Notes: generated from the letters alone by a model not told the origin. 39,784 bases of DNA from Candidatus Kapaibacterium sp. (GCA_028284775.1 JANQRB010000154.1:1-39784); one strand, 5' to 3'. Positions 15,534 through 24,523 are shown, counted from the first letter of the stretch. Made by a program: numbers and translations.

Positions 15534-16991
15534 ATGGAGCACGATTTCGCGAGTGAGTTGTTGGCAGCCTTGCCCTTGCTGCTCATCTCCTTTCTGGCGA
15601 TCTCCAGTATCGTCGTGGACGCCCTGGTGAAAAACAGTCAGGAAATTACTTTCCGCTATGCGCTCTTTGGCCTGATGGCCGTCGGGGTTGTAGCCGCTCT
15701 TTCGATCTTCGACGAGCGGGCGGTTATCTTTAGCGGTATGATCACTACCGGCGGTTATGCCTCTTATTTCGATGTGCTTTTTGCGCTCGGCGGCGTTCTG
15801 ACGCTCCTGGCGGCCCGACCATATCTGCGAAGCCGGAACTACGAACTGGATGAGTTCTATTCGCTGATGCTCTACGCCGTCGCCGGCATGATGCTGATGG
15901 CTCATGCCAATCACCTGCTGATCGTGTTTATCGGCATCGAGATCATGTCGATCGTGTTTTATGTGCTCTCCGGCTATCTCCGCAGCTCGACCTTTTCCGT
16001 CGAAGCAGCCCTGAAATATTTTCTGCTGGGGGCATTCGCCTCCGGTTTTCTGGTCTATGGCATGGCCCTGGTCTATGGTGCAAGCGGCACGATGGAATAT
16101 GGCGCAATACAGGAGTCTCTTGCTCAGGGGACAGAGTTTCCGACATTATTGTTGATCGGCATCGGTCTGATCATTGTCGGCCTGAGTTTCAAAGTGGCGG
16201 CATTTCCCTTTCATCTCTGGGTGCCCGACGTTTACCAGGGCGCGCCGACCGTTGTGACCGGCTTCATGAGCACAGCCGGTAAAGCCGCCGCCTTCGCCGC
16301 CTTCATTCCGGTGATGGATGTGTTGATGCCCGGTCAAGACGCGATCACGATTCAAACCCTGCTAGCTATCATCGCCGGCGCATCGATGCTCTATGGTAAT
16401 ATCGCCGCTGTGGCGCAGACGAAAGTTAAGCGCATGCTGGCATATTCATCGGTTGCCCACGCCGGCTACATAATGATGGGAATCGTTGCTGGCAGCCCGC
16501 AGGGTAAGAGCGCCGCGATGTTTTACCTGGCCTCTTATTTGTTTATGCAATTGGGCGCTTTCGTCGTTATCGGCCTGCTGGAACGCGAGAACAATTCCGA
16601 TTCCGATGAAGTCTATACGGGACTGGCCCGCCGGCATCCGGTAATGGCCGCCATGATGGCCGTCTTTATGTTTTCTCTGACGGGTATTCCGCCGCTGGCC
16701 GGCTTTTTCGGCAAGTATTACCTCTTCGTCGCAACGATTGAAGCGGGCTATACATGGCTCACGATAGTCGGTGTCATCTCATCGGTCGTCTCGGTGTATT
16801 TTTATCTGGGGCTGGTGGTGACGATGTATTTCCGCGAGACGGAAGGCGCCGACAGCAGTGTCGGCGAAGCCCATTCGCTCAAACCGGGCCTGGCCGGGCT
16901 CTCCTTGCTGTTTACCACAATTGGTGTATTTCTGCTGGGGATTCTGCCATTTCTTGTCGTTAAAGTTACAGACGCCCTTGCCGGTAGTTAA
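15534..16991 (+). CDS. nuoN: NADH-quinone oxidoreductase subunit N
   Basis: Third antiporter-like complex I subunit, 485 residues, about 14 membrane spans. Landmarks: LLIVFIGIEIMSIVFYVLSG, FKVAAFPFHLWVPDVYQGAP with the conserved Lys and PFHxWxPDVY signature, TVVTGFMSTAGKAAAFAAF, VKRMLAYSSVAHAGYI and GIPPLAGFFGKYYLF. It begins 77 bases after nuoM and ends this three-gene run. The rest of the nuo operon must lie elsewhere. Downstream is a 628-base gap before a gene on the other strand. Confidence 0.97.
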   Translation: MEHDFASELLAALPLLLISFLAISSIVVDALVKNSQEITFRYALFGLMAVGVVAALSIFDERAVIFSGMITTGGYASYFDVLFALGGVLTLLAARPYLRSRNYELDEFYSLMLYAVAGMMLMAHANHLLIVFIGIEIMSIVFYVLSGYLRSSTFSVEAALKYFLLGAFASGFLVYGMALVYGASGTMEYGAIQESLAQGTEFPTLLLIGIGLIIVGLSFKVAAFPFHLWVPDVYQGAPTVVTGFMSTAGKAAAFAAFIPVMDVLMPGQDAITIQTLLAIIAGASMLYGNIAAVAQTKVKRMLAYSSVAHAGYIMMGIVAGSPQGKSAAMFYLASYLFMQLGAFVVIGLLERENNSDSDEVYTGLARRHPVMAAMMAVFMFSLTGIPPLAGFFGKYYLFVATIEAGYTWLTIVGVISSVVSVYFYLGLVVTMYFRETEGADSSVGEAHSLKPGLAGLSLLFTTIGVFLLGILPFLVVKVTDALAGS

Positions 16992-17619
16992 ACGGAGGCT
17001 CTTCGCATCAGGAGACTTCCCGGCCTATACAAGTGCTGTTTTCGTCTGAACCGTGACTGGAAACCAGCCCTTGCTGACAAGGGCCAAAAAATGCCAACCG
17101 CTATAGTTTAGATGCCAGGTGAAATTGTCAGCCTGAGCCTTGGATTTCTAAACGAACCGATTCCGTTGTCGACTGACCTTTGATTCCGACTGTGATTACT
17201 CCTGCAGGCAATGGGCCTCTGCTTTGTGAACCTATTTTCACCGGCTTCCTGCAAGAATGTTGCGAAAGCGAAGGTAGGGAGCTATGAAGACGAATTCCCC
17301 ATGACTCGGCTTCTGCCTGGTCATCAAGCGCTCCCTGCTGTTTCAGCTTCCCCTCCTCTGAAAAAAGCCAGAGGTCATAGTTCTACCTGTCCTGCAGATT
17401 CCGTAAGGCGTACACAGCTCCAGGGGCGGCAGCGCAGAAGGTCCTTCGCCGATTTAAGAGAAACGTACTCACTGTCCGCGGTAATGTCAAAGCGCCCGGT
17501 CGAGAATATTTATGTTGACCGGCTTTGACGATAAGGGCGGGAGACACCGCGATTCACCAGGCAGGCGGTTTTATGTCAGAATGCAAGCGGGGAAATGTGT
17601 CGGGACACGACAAGATGCA
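16992..17619. other. 628-base non-coding stretch with many complementary helices
   Basis: No open frame here looks like protein. The stretch is rich in complementary arms: GCCCTTG/CAAGGGC (17067-17073/17078-17084, 4-base loop), GTTTAGA/TCTAAAC (17106-17112/17147-17153), TGCAGG/CCTGCA (17203-17208/17248-17253) enclosing GTGAA/TTCAC (17226-17230/17237-17241), and the elements listed for 17272-17529. None of the consensus motifs I know for RNase P RNA, tmRNA or SRP RNA was found on either strand. Confidence 0.5.
17272..17529 (+). ncRNA. Candidate structured non-coding RNA (unassigned)
   Basis: A two-part helix, AGGTAG (17272-17277) plus CTATGA (17282-17287), pairs with TCATAG (17375-17380) plus CTACCT (17383-17388): 12 pairs around a GGAG/TT internal loop. 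It encloses a hairpin ATGAC-TC-GGC, tetraloop TTCT, GCC-TG-GTCAT (17301-17324) and another, CCTCTG/CAGAGG (17355-17360/17369-17374). A second arm follows: GTCAAAGC (17486-17493) and CGGTC (17497-17501) pair with GACCG (17517-17521) and GCTTTGAC (17522-17529), 13 pairs with a 3-base bulge. Strand is not known; the plus strand is given by convention. It could equally be a processed 3' region of nuoN or of the minus-strand gene. No known family is recognised. Confidence 0.3.
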
Positions 17620-18450
17620 TCAGGGCAGCTGGATATGTTTGCGGATGATGGTTTCGCGTCCGATACGTACTTCGCCGATATAATCGCCGGCGGGCATCCG
17701 TTGGCCGCGATCATTGCGGCCGTTCCAGGTTCGCTGGTAGCCGCCGATATCCTGGTTCTGCTTCATCAGGCGGGCGATGACTTTCGCCTGCGGTGAATAG
17801 ATTACAATTTCGACCTCCGTCCGATAGCGCACAAAATAACGCAGTGTCGGGGAGACGTCCTTGGTGAAGCCAAGTGCTTTACCGAGGGTGGAAAGCGGTA
17901 GCTGAAAGCCCGTCAGTGTACGGGTGGCGCGCGGACCGCCGATGTTGTTCGGCAATTCTTCGGCGCTTAACAAAGCGAGCTGGTGTTGAACGATTTGTTG
18001 TCCGCCTGGGTCGTAGGTTCCGGGCGGCAGGTTGAAAATCGCTAACATCGAATCTCGCTCGGTACCGAGTGGCAGACGCCAGTTGTTCGCGGCGATCTGC
18101 GTGCCGATCCGAAAGCGTGAATGCGGGTCGATTTTGAGTTGCTGCGCTCGCTTGAAGGCGCGTTCCTGGGCGCTGCGAATTGCGCGCAGCACATCCGGCC
18201 CCGGCAGTGTCAGATACTTGAAAGTCGAGTCGATAGATTTATCGGCGTCCGTTACAACATCGCCGGTGCTGCGCTCGCCCTGGTTGCGCAGCAGGCTGCC
18301 TGCCTCGCTCGTATCCTGTCTGAACATCCGTGCGCTGTCCGATTTGTTCATATCTGGCATGGACGCAACTGCATAACATGGTAAACCGAGTGCCGCAGCG
18401 CAGACGACGAGTACAATGCGCGAGAGGTTGAGTATGCGGTTTACACGCAT
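17620..18450 (-). CDS. Exported protein with C-terminal FlgD-Ig domain
   Basis: A 276-residue protein from ATG 18450, chosen because it leads straight into a signal peptide (LSRIVLVVCAAALGLPCYAVA); the frame is open to 18507. The middle is unassigned and includes a stretch LALLSAEELPNNIGGPRATR. The C terminus (VEIVIYSPQAKVIARLMKQN, GYQRTWNGRNDRGQRMPAGD, then a final beta strand) is a classic FlgD-Ig/FlgD-like domain, the WDGRDDxGxxxPAGxY pattern. In FCB bacteria such modules often end exported or T9SS-secreted proteins. Downstream on its strand is the helix-rich non-coding stretch. Upstream, a terminator of the S1 gene isolates it. No specific function can be assigned. Confidence 0.65.
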   Translation of the reverse strand: MRVNRILNLSRIVLVVCAAALGLPCYAVASMPDMNKSDSARMFRQDTSEAGSLLRNQGERSTGDVVTDADKSIDSTFKYLTLPGPDVLRAIRSAQERAFKRAQQLKIDPHSRFRIGTQIAANNWRLPLGTERDSMLAIFNLPPGTYDPGGQQIVQHQLALLSAEELPNNIGGPRATRTLTGFQLPLSTLGKALGFTKDVSPTLRYFVRYRTEVEIVIYSPQAKVIARLMKQNQDIGGYQRTWNGRNDRGQRMPAGDYIGEVRIGRETIIRKHIQLP

Positions 18451-18701
18451 AGGAGCTCTGGGTGCTGATAAGCGAATGAAAGTCATGGCTGCTTGCAACA
18501 GCGCCATGTAGAATTAGTCGTAAACCCTTGGTATAACGTCCAAAGGTGGGCCTTTGTTGCCTGCCGCTGGCGATAGAATCCGAATTCTTGTTGCTTCAGG
18601 ACTCGTGCCGACAATCGGACCGTTTCCGGCAACTCGCATCACCTGTCGACAAGATCATTGCGGCAACAGTTACAATGACCTGCGCCTTGAATATCGTCAT
18701 C

Positions 18702-18738
18702 AAAAAAGCCGATAAATGCTATCGACATTTACCGGCTT
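18702..18738 (-). terminator. Rho-independent terminator of the S1 gene
   Basis: Read on the minus strand, AAGCCGGTAAATG (18738-18726) pairs with CATTTATCGGCTT (18718-18706) around a 7-base loop with one G-U pair, and runs into a T-tract (18707-18702). It lies about 30 bases after the rpsA stop. A second perfect hairpin, AATCTTG/CAAGATT (18739-18745/18753-18759), sits between the stop and the terminator. Confidence 0.85.
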
Positions 18739-18768
18739 AATCTTGCTATTATCAAGATTCTGTCAGCT

Positions 18769-21120
18769 TCAGGGCTTGGGAGCGCTTTCTTCGTCCGCGG
18801 CGGCGCTGTCAGTGCCGGGTGTAGATTCACCACTGTCCTGGCCTCCGCCGGCGACGCTGTCTTGACTCTCCGCACTGGTGGCAGGCTCGTTGGCGCTTGT
18901 ATTTGCGTCGGCAGCGCTGTCGCCTGTGCTCGCAGCGCTTTCGGTGGTATCCGTCGCTGCTGTTGTCGTCGTCTCGCCGTCGGGAGTGGCTGCCGGAACA
19001 TCAACGCTGGCGGTCGTCACTGTCGCGTCGGCTGTCGTCGCCGATTCGCTGGCCGGCACAGCGGGAGCGGCTGCTCCGTCATTTGCCGGCGCATCAGCGC
19101 TTTTGGGCTCGCTGCGATTGTCTGCCGCCGACTCCGCACTGTCTGCTTTCGCGGGCTTGTCGCTTTTGGGACTCGGCTTTTGCTCGCCGCCGGCTTCATC
19201 ACCGAAGAGTTTTTTTCTCTGCTCGTCGCTTAGAAGTTCAGACAGTGTGACCCTGCTGCCCGCGGGCTGCCGTTCAGGCGCTACACGTACGCCGCCACCG
19301 CCGCCATCACGTCGTCCGCGTCCGCCACCACGTCCGCGTCCGCCGCCGCCACGTCCTTCATCGCGTCCGCCGCCGCCGCCAAGACGTTGATCAAAGCCTT
19401 CCATTCCAACTATCAGCGAATGATTTTCGGGGACGACGTCCATGATCAGGACATTAACGCTTTCGTTAACTTCGAACGGCGTTTTTTTGCTGCGATGAGC
19501 CGGGTCCATTTTACCCTTTGGCAGGAAGGCGTCGACGTCATCGGACAGTGAAACCACTACGCCGCGATTCATGACTTCCTTGACCGTGCCCTGCATTGCC
19601 GTGCCGATCGGAAAACGTTCTGATATGGAGTCCCAGGGGTTGGGCTGCGTCTGTTTGTAGCTCAGGGAGATTTTTTTACGCTGCTCGGAAACATCGAGTA
19701 CCTTGACTTCGACTTCCTGACCGGCACTGAACATTTCATTGGGGTGCTTGAGGCGGCGGGCCCAGGACATTTCGGAAATGTGAATCAGCCCTTCCACGCC
19801 CGGTTTCAATTCGATGTAGGCTCCAAAATCCGTCAGGCTGCGGATGACACCCTTCTGGACCGTGTCAATCGGATATGCTGTTTCGACACCTTGCCATGCC
19901 TCTTTTTCCAGCTCTTTCATGCTCAGCGAAATGCGCTCTTTTTCGGGATCCACTTCCCGAATCACAACCCGAACATTGTCACCCTTTTTGAGGACATCGC
20001 TGGGGTGTTGCACGCGCCGGCGCGAAATACGCGAGACGTGGACCATGCCGTCAACGCCGTTAATATTCACGAATGCGCCAAAGTCGGTGATCGACGATAC
20101 TTTGCCTTCCACGACCGCGCCTACTTCGAGCTCACCCAATTTTTCGCGCCGGAGAATTTTGCGGCGGCTGACGATGACACGTGATTTATCTTCTTCATTG
20201 AGTTCGTGCACATGTACCGCAAAAGCTTTGTGCAGAAAGCCGAGCAGCTCATTTTCGCTCGGATTCGACTTGAGCGAGAGGTGCGAAGTCGGAAGAAACA
20301 TCGGCATGTTCTTATATCCGACCAGAATGCCGCCCCGTACGCGGCGGATGCCTTCAACTTCAATACTTTGGTTGTTCTTTTTGATCTCCGTCAATTCGGC
20401 GTAAATCGCTTCAGCGTCATATTCCGGTTCTTTGGGCTGCTCAGCGGCTGCTTCCGATTCGGCCGGCTTCGCGGAATCTGCGGCGGCATCGACGGAAACG
20501 GCGCCGGAATCCGTGGTGTCTCCCGCTGAGGCTGCTGCCTCCGTGCTTGTCGCCGGCGGCGTGCTTACATCCGCGCTTGTTGTTGCGGCGGCATCGCCGA
20601 CAGGCGTCGCCTGGCTTGCTTCGACAGCATCCTGACCGGTCGTACCGGCGCTTTGATCAGCGGCAGGCTGACTGACGGCAGATTCGGGCGCTGCCGTTGC
20701 GGCCGCCCCTACGTCGGACGAGCCGTCGTTTGCCGGTTGAGCTGCGCTTGCATCGGCAGCCGGCGCTGAACTGCTGTCGGCTGTTGATGGCGCAAGACCG
20801 GATTCGGATGAATCACTTACAATCGGAGCGGGGGTGGCAGCACTTTCCGCCGGTGAATCGCCTGTCGCAGTCGGAGCGGCTGCGTCGTCAGCTTCAACCG
20901 GCTCATTGTTGCCATTCGAACTGGCGGTGTTGTCATCGGCAGCGGCGGTAGAATCAATCGCGTCAGGCTGCGTGACCGTGCTTGTGGGCGTTTCGGAATT
21001 TGTAGTTTCGGGATTAACTTCATCGGCTGCCTGCACGCGACTTTCCTCACCGTTTTGAGACGGCAATTTTTCATCACTCTGTGTAGGCTGTTCACCGGAC
21101 TGTTTCAGTTCGTCACTCAT
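18769..21120 (-). CDS. rpsA: Ribosomal protein S1 with long disordered tails and an RG-rich tract
   Basis: 783 residues. Four S1 OB-fold repeats lie in the middle, about 250-321, 333-403, 419-489 and 505-574; the second to fourth carry the usual signatures (GKVSSITDFGAFVNINGVDG, HVSRISRRR, RSLTDFGAYIELKPGVEGLI, HISEMSWARR). These repeats are the RNA-binding core of S1, which on the 30S subunit captures and unfolds mRNA. The first 230 residues are almost purely Ala/Ser/Thr/Asp/Glu/Pro with very few Lys or Arg, and 645-783 is similar; both should be disordered. Residues 581-612 are Gly/Arg repeats (GGGGRGRGGGRGRR) like eukaryotic RGG boxes, followed by a short conserved-looking helix (TLSELLSDEQRKKLF). 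Bacterial S1 normally has four to six repeats and no such tails. A terminator follows the gene; mutS lies divergently upstream. Confidence 0.88.
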   Translation of the reverse strand: MSDELKQSGEQPTQSDEKLPSQNGEESRVQAADEVNPETTNSETPTSTVTQPDAIDSTAAADDNTASSNGNNEPVEADDAAAPTATGDSPAESAATPAPIVSDSSESGLAPSTADSSSAPAADASAAQPANDGSSDVGAAATAAPESAVSQPAADQSAGTTGQDAVEASQATPVGDAAATTSADVSTPPATSTEAAASAGDTTDSGAVSVDAAADSAKPAESEAAAEQPKEPEYDAEAIYAELTEIKKNNQSIEVEGIRRVRGGILVGYKNMPMFLPTSHLSLKSNPSENELLGFLHKAFAVHVHELNEEDKSRVIVSRRKILRREKLGELEVGAVVEGKVSSITDFGAFVNINGVDGMVHVSRISRRRVQHPSDVLKKGDNVRVVIREVDPEKERISLSMKELEKEAWQGVETAYPIDTVQKGVIRSLTDFGAYIELKPGVEGLIHISEMSWARRLKHPNEMFSAGQEVEVKVLDVSEQRKKISLSYKQTQPNPWDSISERFPIGTAMQGTVKEVMNRGVVVSLSDDVDAFLPKGKMDPAHRSKKTPFEVNESVNVLIMDVVPENHSLIVGMEGFDQRLGGGGGRDEGRGGGGRGRGGGRGRRDGGGGGVRVAPERQPAGSRVTLSELLSDEQRKKLFGDEAGGEQKPSPKSDKPAKADSAESAADNRSEPKSADAPANDGAAAPAVPASESATTADATVTTASVDVPAATPDGETTTTAATDTTESAASTGDSAADANTSANEPATSAESQDSVAGGGQDSGESTPGTDSAAADEESAPKP
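19291..19380 (-). repeat. GC-rich low-complexity tract encoding RG/G repeats
   Basis: On the plus strand this is a run of cgtccgc- and gccgcc-type units encoding S1 residues 581-610. It has the look of replication-slippage expansion and is probably length-variable between strains. Confidence 0.6.
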
Positions 21121-21398
21121 TATGATACCAGCTTCAACAATTGAACATCAGCAAATAATATGAACCAGGTCGAACGCGTTATGGAAGATGATCACATTCG
21201 TTAGACTAAAAGAGCATTAAGTTACAAAAATTCCAAGAAAATAAAGAGAATAACGCGATGCCGTCAGATAATTTTTAAGGGGGAAAAAGCGTTTTGCAGA
21301 CTGCACGGAAAGCGCTATTCTTGTAGCTTCCGAAATTGTACACCGAACACAATGACAGCACTGCGTAGCTACTGCTCGCCGCGCAGCAGGATGCAGGT
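21121..21398. promoter_or_regulatory. Divergent promoter region of rpsA and mutS
   Basis: A 278-base AT-richer gap between divergent starts must hold both promoters and the S1 mRNA leader. I find no convincing -35/-10 pair on either strand; TTTGCA-N17-TATTCT towards mutS is the best and is weak. No S1 leader element could be identified. Confidence 0.4.
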
Positions 21399-24053
21399 AT
21401 GGCGAAAAAACAAACACCATTGATGCGTCAGTATTACCAGGTTAAGAAAAAACATCCCGGTTCGGTACTGCTGTTTCGGCTGGGAGACTTTTTCGAAACG
21501 TTCGAAGATGACGCGGTTTTAGCGGCTCAGGTCTGTGGCATCACGCTTACGAAGCGCAACAATGGTGCGGCGGGAGCGATGCCGCTGGCAGGCTTCCCGC
21601 ATCATCAGTTAGACAATTATCTGGCCAAACTCGTGCGTGCCGGCCATCGGGTGGCGATCTGCGAACAGCTGGAAGATCCCAAGCAGGCGCGAGGCATTGT
21701 GCGTCGCGGAGTCGTTGAAGTCGTGACGCCCGGCGTGGCCTTCAATGAAAAACTGCTTGATACGAAGCGCAACAATTTCGTGGCCGCCATTGCCCTGGAG
21801 TCCGGGCGGAACGAGCTGCGCGCCGGCATTGCCTGTGCAGACATTTCTACCGGTGAATTTTTTACGACCGAGCTGCCCGCCGGCGAGATTATCAATGTGC
21901 TGGAATCCCTGCAGCCGGCGGAAATCCTGCTCTCCAAGGAACAGCGCCGCGACCTTGAAGGCTACCTTACAAAGTTAACCGTCACGCCGCCGCAGACAGC
22001 GCTCGAAGAGTGGATCTTCGACCGGCAGTTTGCCTATGAAGCTTTGACGCAGCATTTCAAGACGGCGAGCCTGAAAGGATACGGCATCGATGAGCTGAGC
22101 TGCGGAATTACCGCCGCCGGGGTGGTACTGCACTACATCGGCGAAACGCAGATGGGGAGCCTTCCTCATATCCGGTCTATCAGCGTCTTCAATCCCGGCG
22201 ATTATATGGCTCTGGACTATGCAACGAAGCGCAACCTGGAAATTACGCTGCCGCTCTCCGATACGGCTGCGCAAGGCACACTGATCGCCATAATGGACAA
22301 GACGCTGACGGCGATGGGGGGGCGTCTGTTTCGCAAGTGGATAACGCGTCCGTTAACACGGTTGAATGCACTTGAGCAGCGACTGCAGGCCGTGCAGGAC
22401 CTTGTGAGCGATTCGGGCGCTCGCGGCTTGTTGCGTGCCGAGCTGAGGCAGGTGGGCGATATCGAGCGGTTGATGTCGAAAGTCTGCACCGGCCGGGCCA
22501 ACCCGCGCGACCTGGACTCGCTGTGCCGCTCGCTGGAACGCATTCCCGCGATCAGCAGCGCCCTGTTCGCCCTTCAATCCGACACCTGGCAGAATCTCGC
22601 CGGGCGCCTGACGACTATGGAAGAGACTACGCAAAAGCTGAGAGCGGCTCTAACGGACGAACCGCCCGCGCAGGTAGGCGGCGGCAGTGTCTTTCGCGAG
22701 GGCTATTCCGAGGAGCTGGATGAAATTCGCGATGCCATGTTCAGCGGTAAAACCTGGGTGCGCAGTTATCAGGATCAGGAAAGGGAGTCCACCGGCATTC
22801 CCTCGCTGAAGGTCGGTTACAACAATGTCTTCGGCTATTATCTTGAAATCACGCACGCGCATAAAAACAAAGTGCCCGAGCGCTACGAACGCAAACAGAC
22901 GCTGACGAACGCCGAGCGCTATACCACGCCCGAGCTCAAAGAAATCGAGGCCAAGATTCTCGGCGCCGAAGAGAAACTGGCGGAACTGGAACGTGAATTG
23001 TTTAATGATCTGCGCGAGCAAGTGGCCGAGCAGGCTGAGCTGGCGCAGTCCAATGCGCTCTTACTTGCGATGACCGACTGCCTGCAGAGCTATGCCGAAG
23101 CCGCGGTAGACTACGATTTCTGCCGTCCGCAGCTCGACGATGGCGAGGGGCTGATAATCAAAGGCGGGCGGCATCCGGTCGTGGAACGGCTGCTGCCGGT
23201 GGGCGAATCCTATGTGCCGAATGACAGCGGCCTCGATACCGATGCGCAGCAGATTCAGATTCTCACCGGGCCTAACATGTCGGGCAAGTCTTCTTATTTG
23301 CGCCAGGTGGGCCTGATCGTGCTGCTCGCGCAAATCGGCTCCTTCGTGCCGGCGCGGGAGGCGCGTATCGGCATCGTGGACACGATTTTTACCCGGGTCG
23401 GCGCGCAGGACAATATCGCAGCCGGCGAAAGCACTTTTCTGGTCGAAATGCAGGAGGCGGCCAATATTCTCAACAATGCAACCCGCCGTAGTCTTATTCT
23501 GCTTGATGAAGTGGGACGCGGCACCGCCACCTTTGACGGCATCTCGATCGCATGGTCGATCGCCGAATTTATTCACGAGCAGATCGGCGCCAAAACGCTC
23601 TTTGCCACCCACTACCATGAACTTAACGATCTGGCGGAGCGCTTCAGCCGCATCCATAACTATCAGGTGGAAGTGCGGGAAGTCGGCAGCAGCATAATCT
23701 TCACCCGCAAGGTTCTGCCCGGCGCCACGGACCATTCATTTGGTATCCACGTCGCCGAAATGGCGGGCCTGCCTGCAGCCGTCACCGCCCGTGCCAGAGA
23801 AATCCTTCGTAATCTGGAAAGCGGCGGGGAGTCAGGCGGCAGTGAGAGTGAGGAGCTTGCGCAGCCGCGCGCCAAAAAGGCTCGCACCGGCCGCGTACGG
23901 CCGCGCGAGACCGACCTGGGGCAGCTTTCGCTGTTTGAAGTTCGCGACGATCAGCTGCGCGAACAGATTCGGCAGATCGATGTAGACGCCATGACGCCGC
24001 TGCAGGCCCTGCAGACTCTGAATGACCTGAAAAAAGACGAAACGCAATCCTGA
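21399..24053 (+). CDS. mutS: DNA mismatch repair protein MutS
   Basis: 884 residues, normal for MutS1. It recognises base mismatches and small loops and recruits MutL. The N-terminal mismatch-recognition domain has the Phe-X-Glu motif in LFRLGDFFETFEDDA and then ITLTKRN and PLAGFPHHQLDNYL. Connector, lever and clamp domains follow. The C-terminal ATPase has Walker A TGPNMSGKSSYLRQ (about residues 623-636), the signature QDNIAAGESTFLVEMQEA, Walker B LILLDEVGRGTATFDG and the switch ATHYHELNDLAERF. A helix-turn-helix segment and a charged tail (LGQLSLFEVRDDQL) end the protein. All catalytic residues appear intact. The likely next genes, rpoZ and coaBC, lie on the same strand. Confidence 0.98.
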   Translation: MAKKQTPLMRQYYQVKKKHPGSVLLFRLGDFFETFEDDAVLAAQVCGITLTKRNNGAAGAMPLAGFPHHQLDNYLAKLVRAGHRVAICEQLEDPKQARGIVRRGVVEVVTPGVAFNEKLLDTKRNNFVAAIALESGRNELRAGIACADISTGEFFTTELPAGEIINVLESLQPAEILLSKEQRRDLEGYLTKLTVTPPQTALEEWIFDRQFAYEALTQHFKTASLKGYGIDELSCGITAAGVVLHYIGETQMGSLPHIRSISVFNPGDYMALDYATKRNLEITLPLSDTAAQGTLIAIMDKTLTAMGGRLFRKWITRPLTRLNALEQRLQAVQDLVSDSGARGLLRAELRQVGDIERLMSKVCTGRANPRDLDSLCRSLERIPAISSALFALQSDTWQNLAGRLTTMEETTQKLRAALTDEPPAQVGGGSVFREGYSEELDEIRDAMFSGKTWVRSYQDQERESTGIPSLKVGYNNVFGYYLEITHAHKNKVPERYERKQTLTNAERYTTPELKEIEAKILGAEEKLAELERELFNDLREQVAEQAELAQSNALLLAMTDCLQSYAEAAVDYDFCRPQLDDGEGLIIKGGRHPVVERLLPVGESYVPNDSGLDTDAQQIQILTGPNMSGKSSYLRQVGLIVLLAQIGSFVPAREARIGIVDTIFTRVGAQDNIAAGESTFLVEMQEAANILNNATRRSLILLDEVGRGTATFDGISIAWSIAEFIHEQIGAKTLFATHYHELNDLAERFSRIHNYQVEVREVGSSIIFTRKVLPGATDHSFGIHVAEMAGLPAAVTARAREILRNLESGGESGGSESEELAQPRAKKARTGRVRPRETDLGQLSLFEVRDDQLREQIRQIDVDAMTPLQALQTLNDLKKDETQS

Positions 24054-24156
24054 CTATCGGAGCCGCTCCTGCTTAAGCTTCGGGCAATACGCTTTCGGTA
24101 CGGGCTTTTTTTCTCCGTGGAAATTGCGTATTTTGCGCGGCTATTCAAGAATCCCT

Positions 24157-24161
24157 GGAGG
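24157..24161 (+). promoter_or_regulatory. Strong Shine-Dalgarno of rpoZ
   Basis: GGAGG lies 5 bases before ATG 24167, the strongest ribosome-binding site in the window. It shows that this organism does use anti-Shine-Dalgarno pairing, despite its absence before many genes here. Confidence 0.6.
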
Positions 24162-24166
24162 TCCAA

Positions 24167-24493
24167 ATGAAAGAGTATATCGTTAATCCGGTAGTTGTGC
24201 GCTCCGACGCATCCGAAAAAGGCAGTATCTACGAAGCCATCGTAGCGATGGGACATCGCGCCCGTCAAATCAACGATGACATCAGAGTGCAACTGCAGGC
24301 GCGGATGGAGCATATCAGTCCGATCGACGATGACAGCGAGTACGGTAACTACGATCAACTGGAAATTTCAAAAGAGTTCGATAAGATAGCCAAGCCGACC
24401 TTCCTGGCGATGAAGGAAATGAATCGGGAACAGCTGCACGTTGAGGCGCTCGTGACGGAAGAGGAGAAGCCGAAGCGTAAAGCGCGCCGTTAA
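24167..24493 (+). CDS. rpoZ: DNA-directed RNA polymerase omega subunit (RpoZ/Rpb6 family)
   Basis: A 108-residue protein of the omega/Rpb6 fold, which helps assemble and stabilise the beta' subunit of RNA polymerase. The recognisable core is KGSIYEAIVAMGHRARQIND, the counterpart of the conserved NRFELVxLAxxRARQL segment, followed by helices of the FCB-type omega with ISKEFDKIAKPTFLAMKEMN. The C-terminal tail is basic (KPKRKARR). Neighbourhood supports it: in many bacteria rpoZ directly precedes coaBC, as it does here. A terminator lies between the two genes. Confidence 0.85.
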   Translation: MKEYIVNPVVVRSDASEKGSIYEAIVAMGHRARQINDDIRVQLQARMEHISPIDDDSEYGNYDQLEISKEFDKIAKPTFLAMKEMNREQLHVEALVTEEEKPKRKARR

Positions 24494-24523
24494 CCAGATC
24501 GCTATGTCCAGAGAAAATTCATG

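Noticed and set aside
17211..17528. 105-codon open frame in the non-coding stretch after nuoN
   Set aside because: No Shine-Dalgarno, no recognisable domain, and it overlaps the predicted helices; composition looks random.
16992..17619. RNase P RNA, tmRNA or SRP RNA in the non-coding stretch
   Set aside because: Searched by eye for the conserved cores (for example AGGAAAGTCC, a tag frame ending in Ala-Ala-stop, GGAAGG-AGCA) on both strands and found none.
24104..24111. T-tract after mutS as a terminator
   Set aside because: No stem of more than four pairs could be built in front of the T-run.
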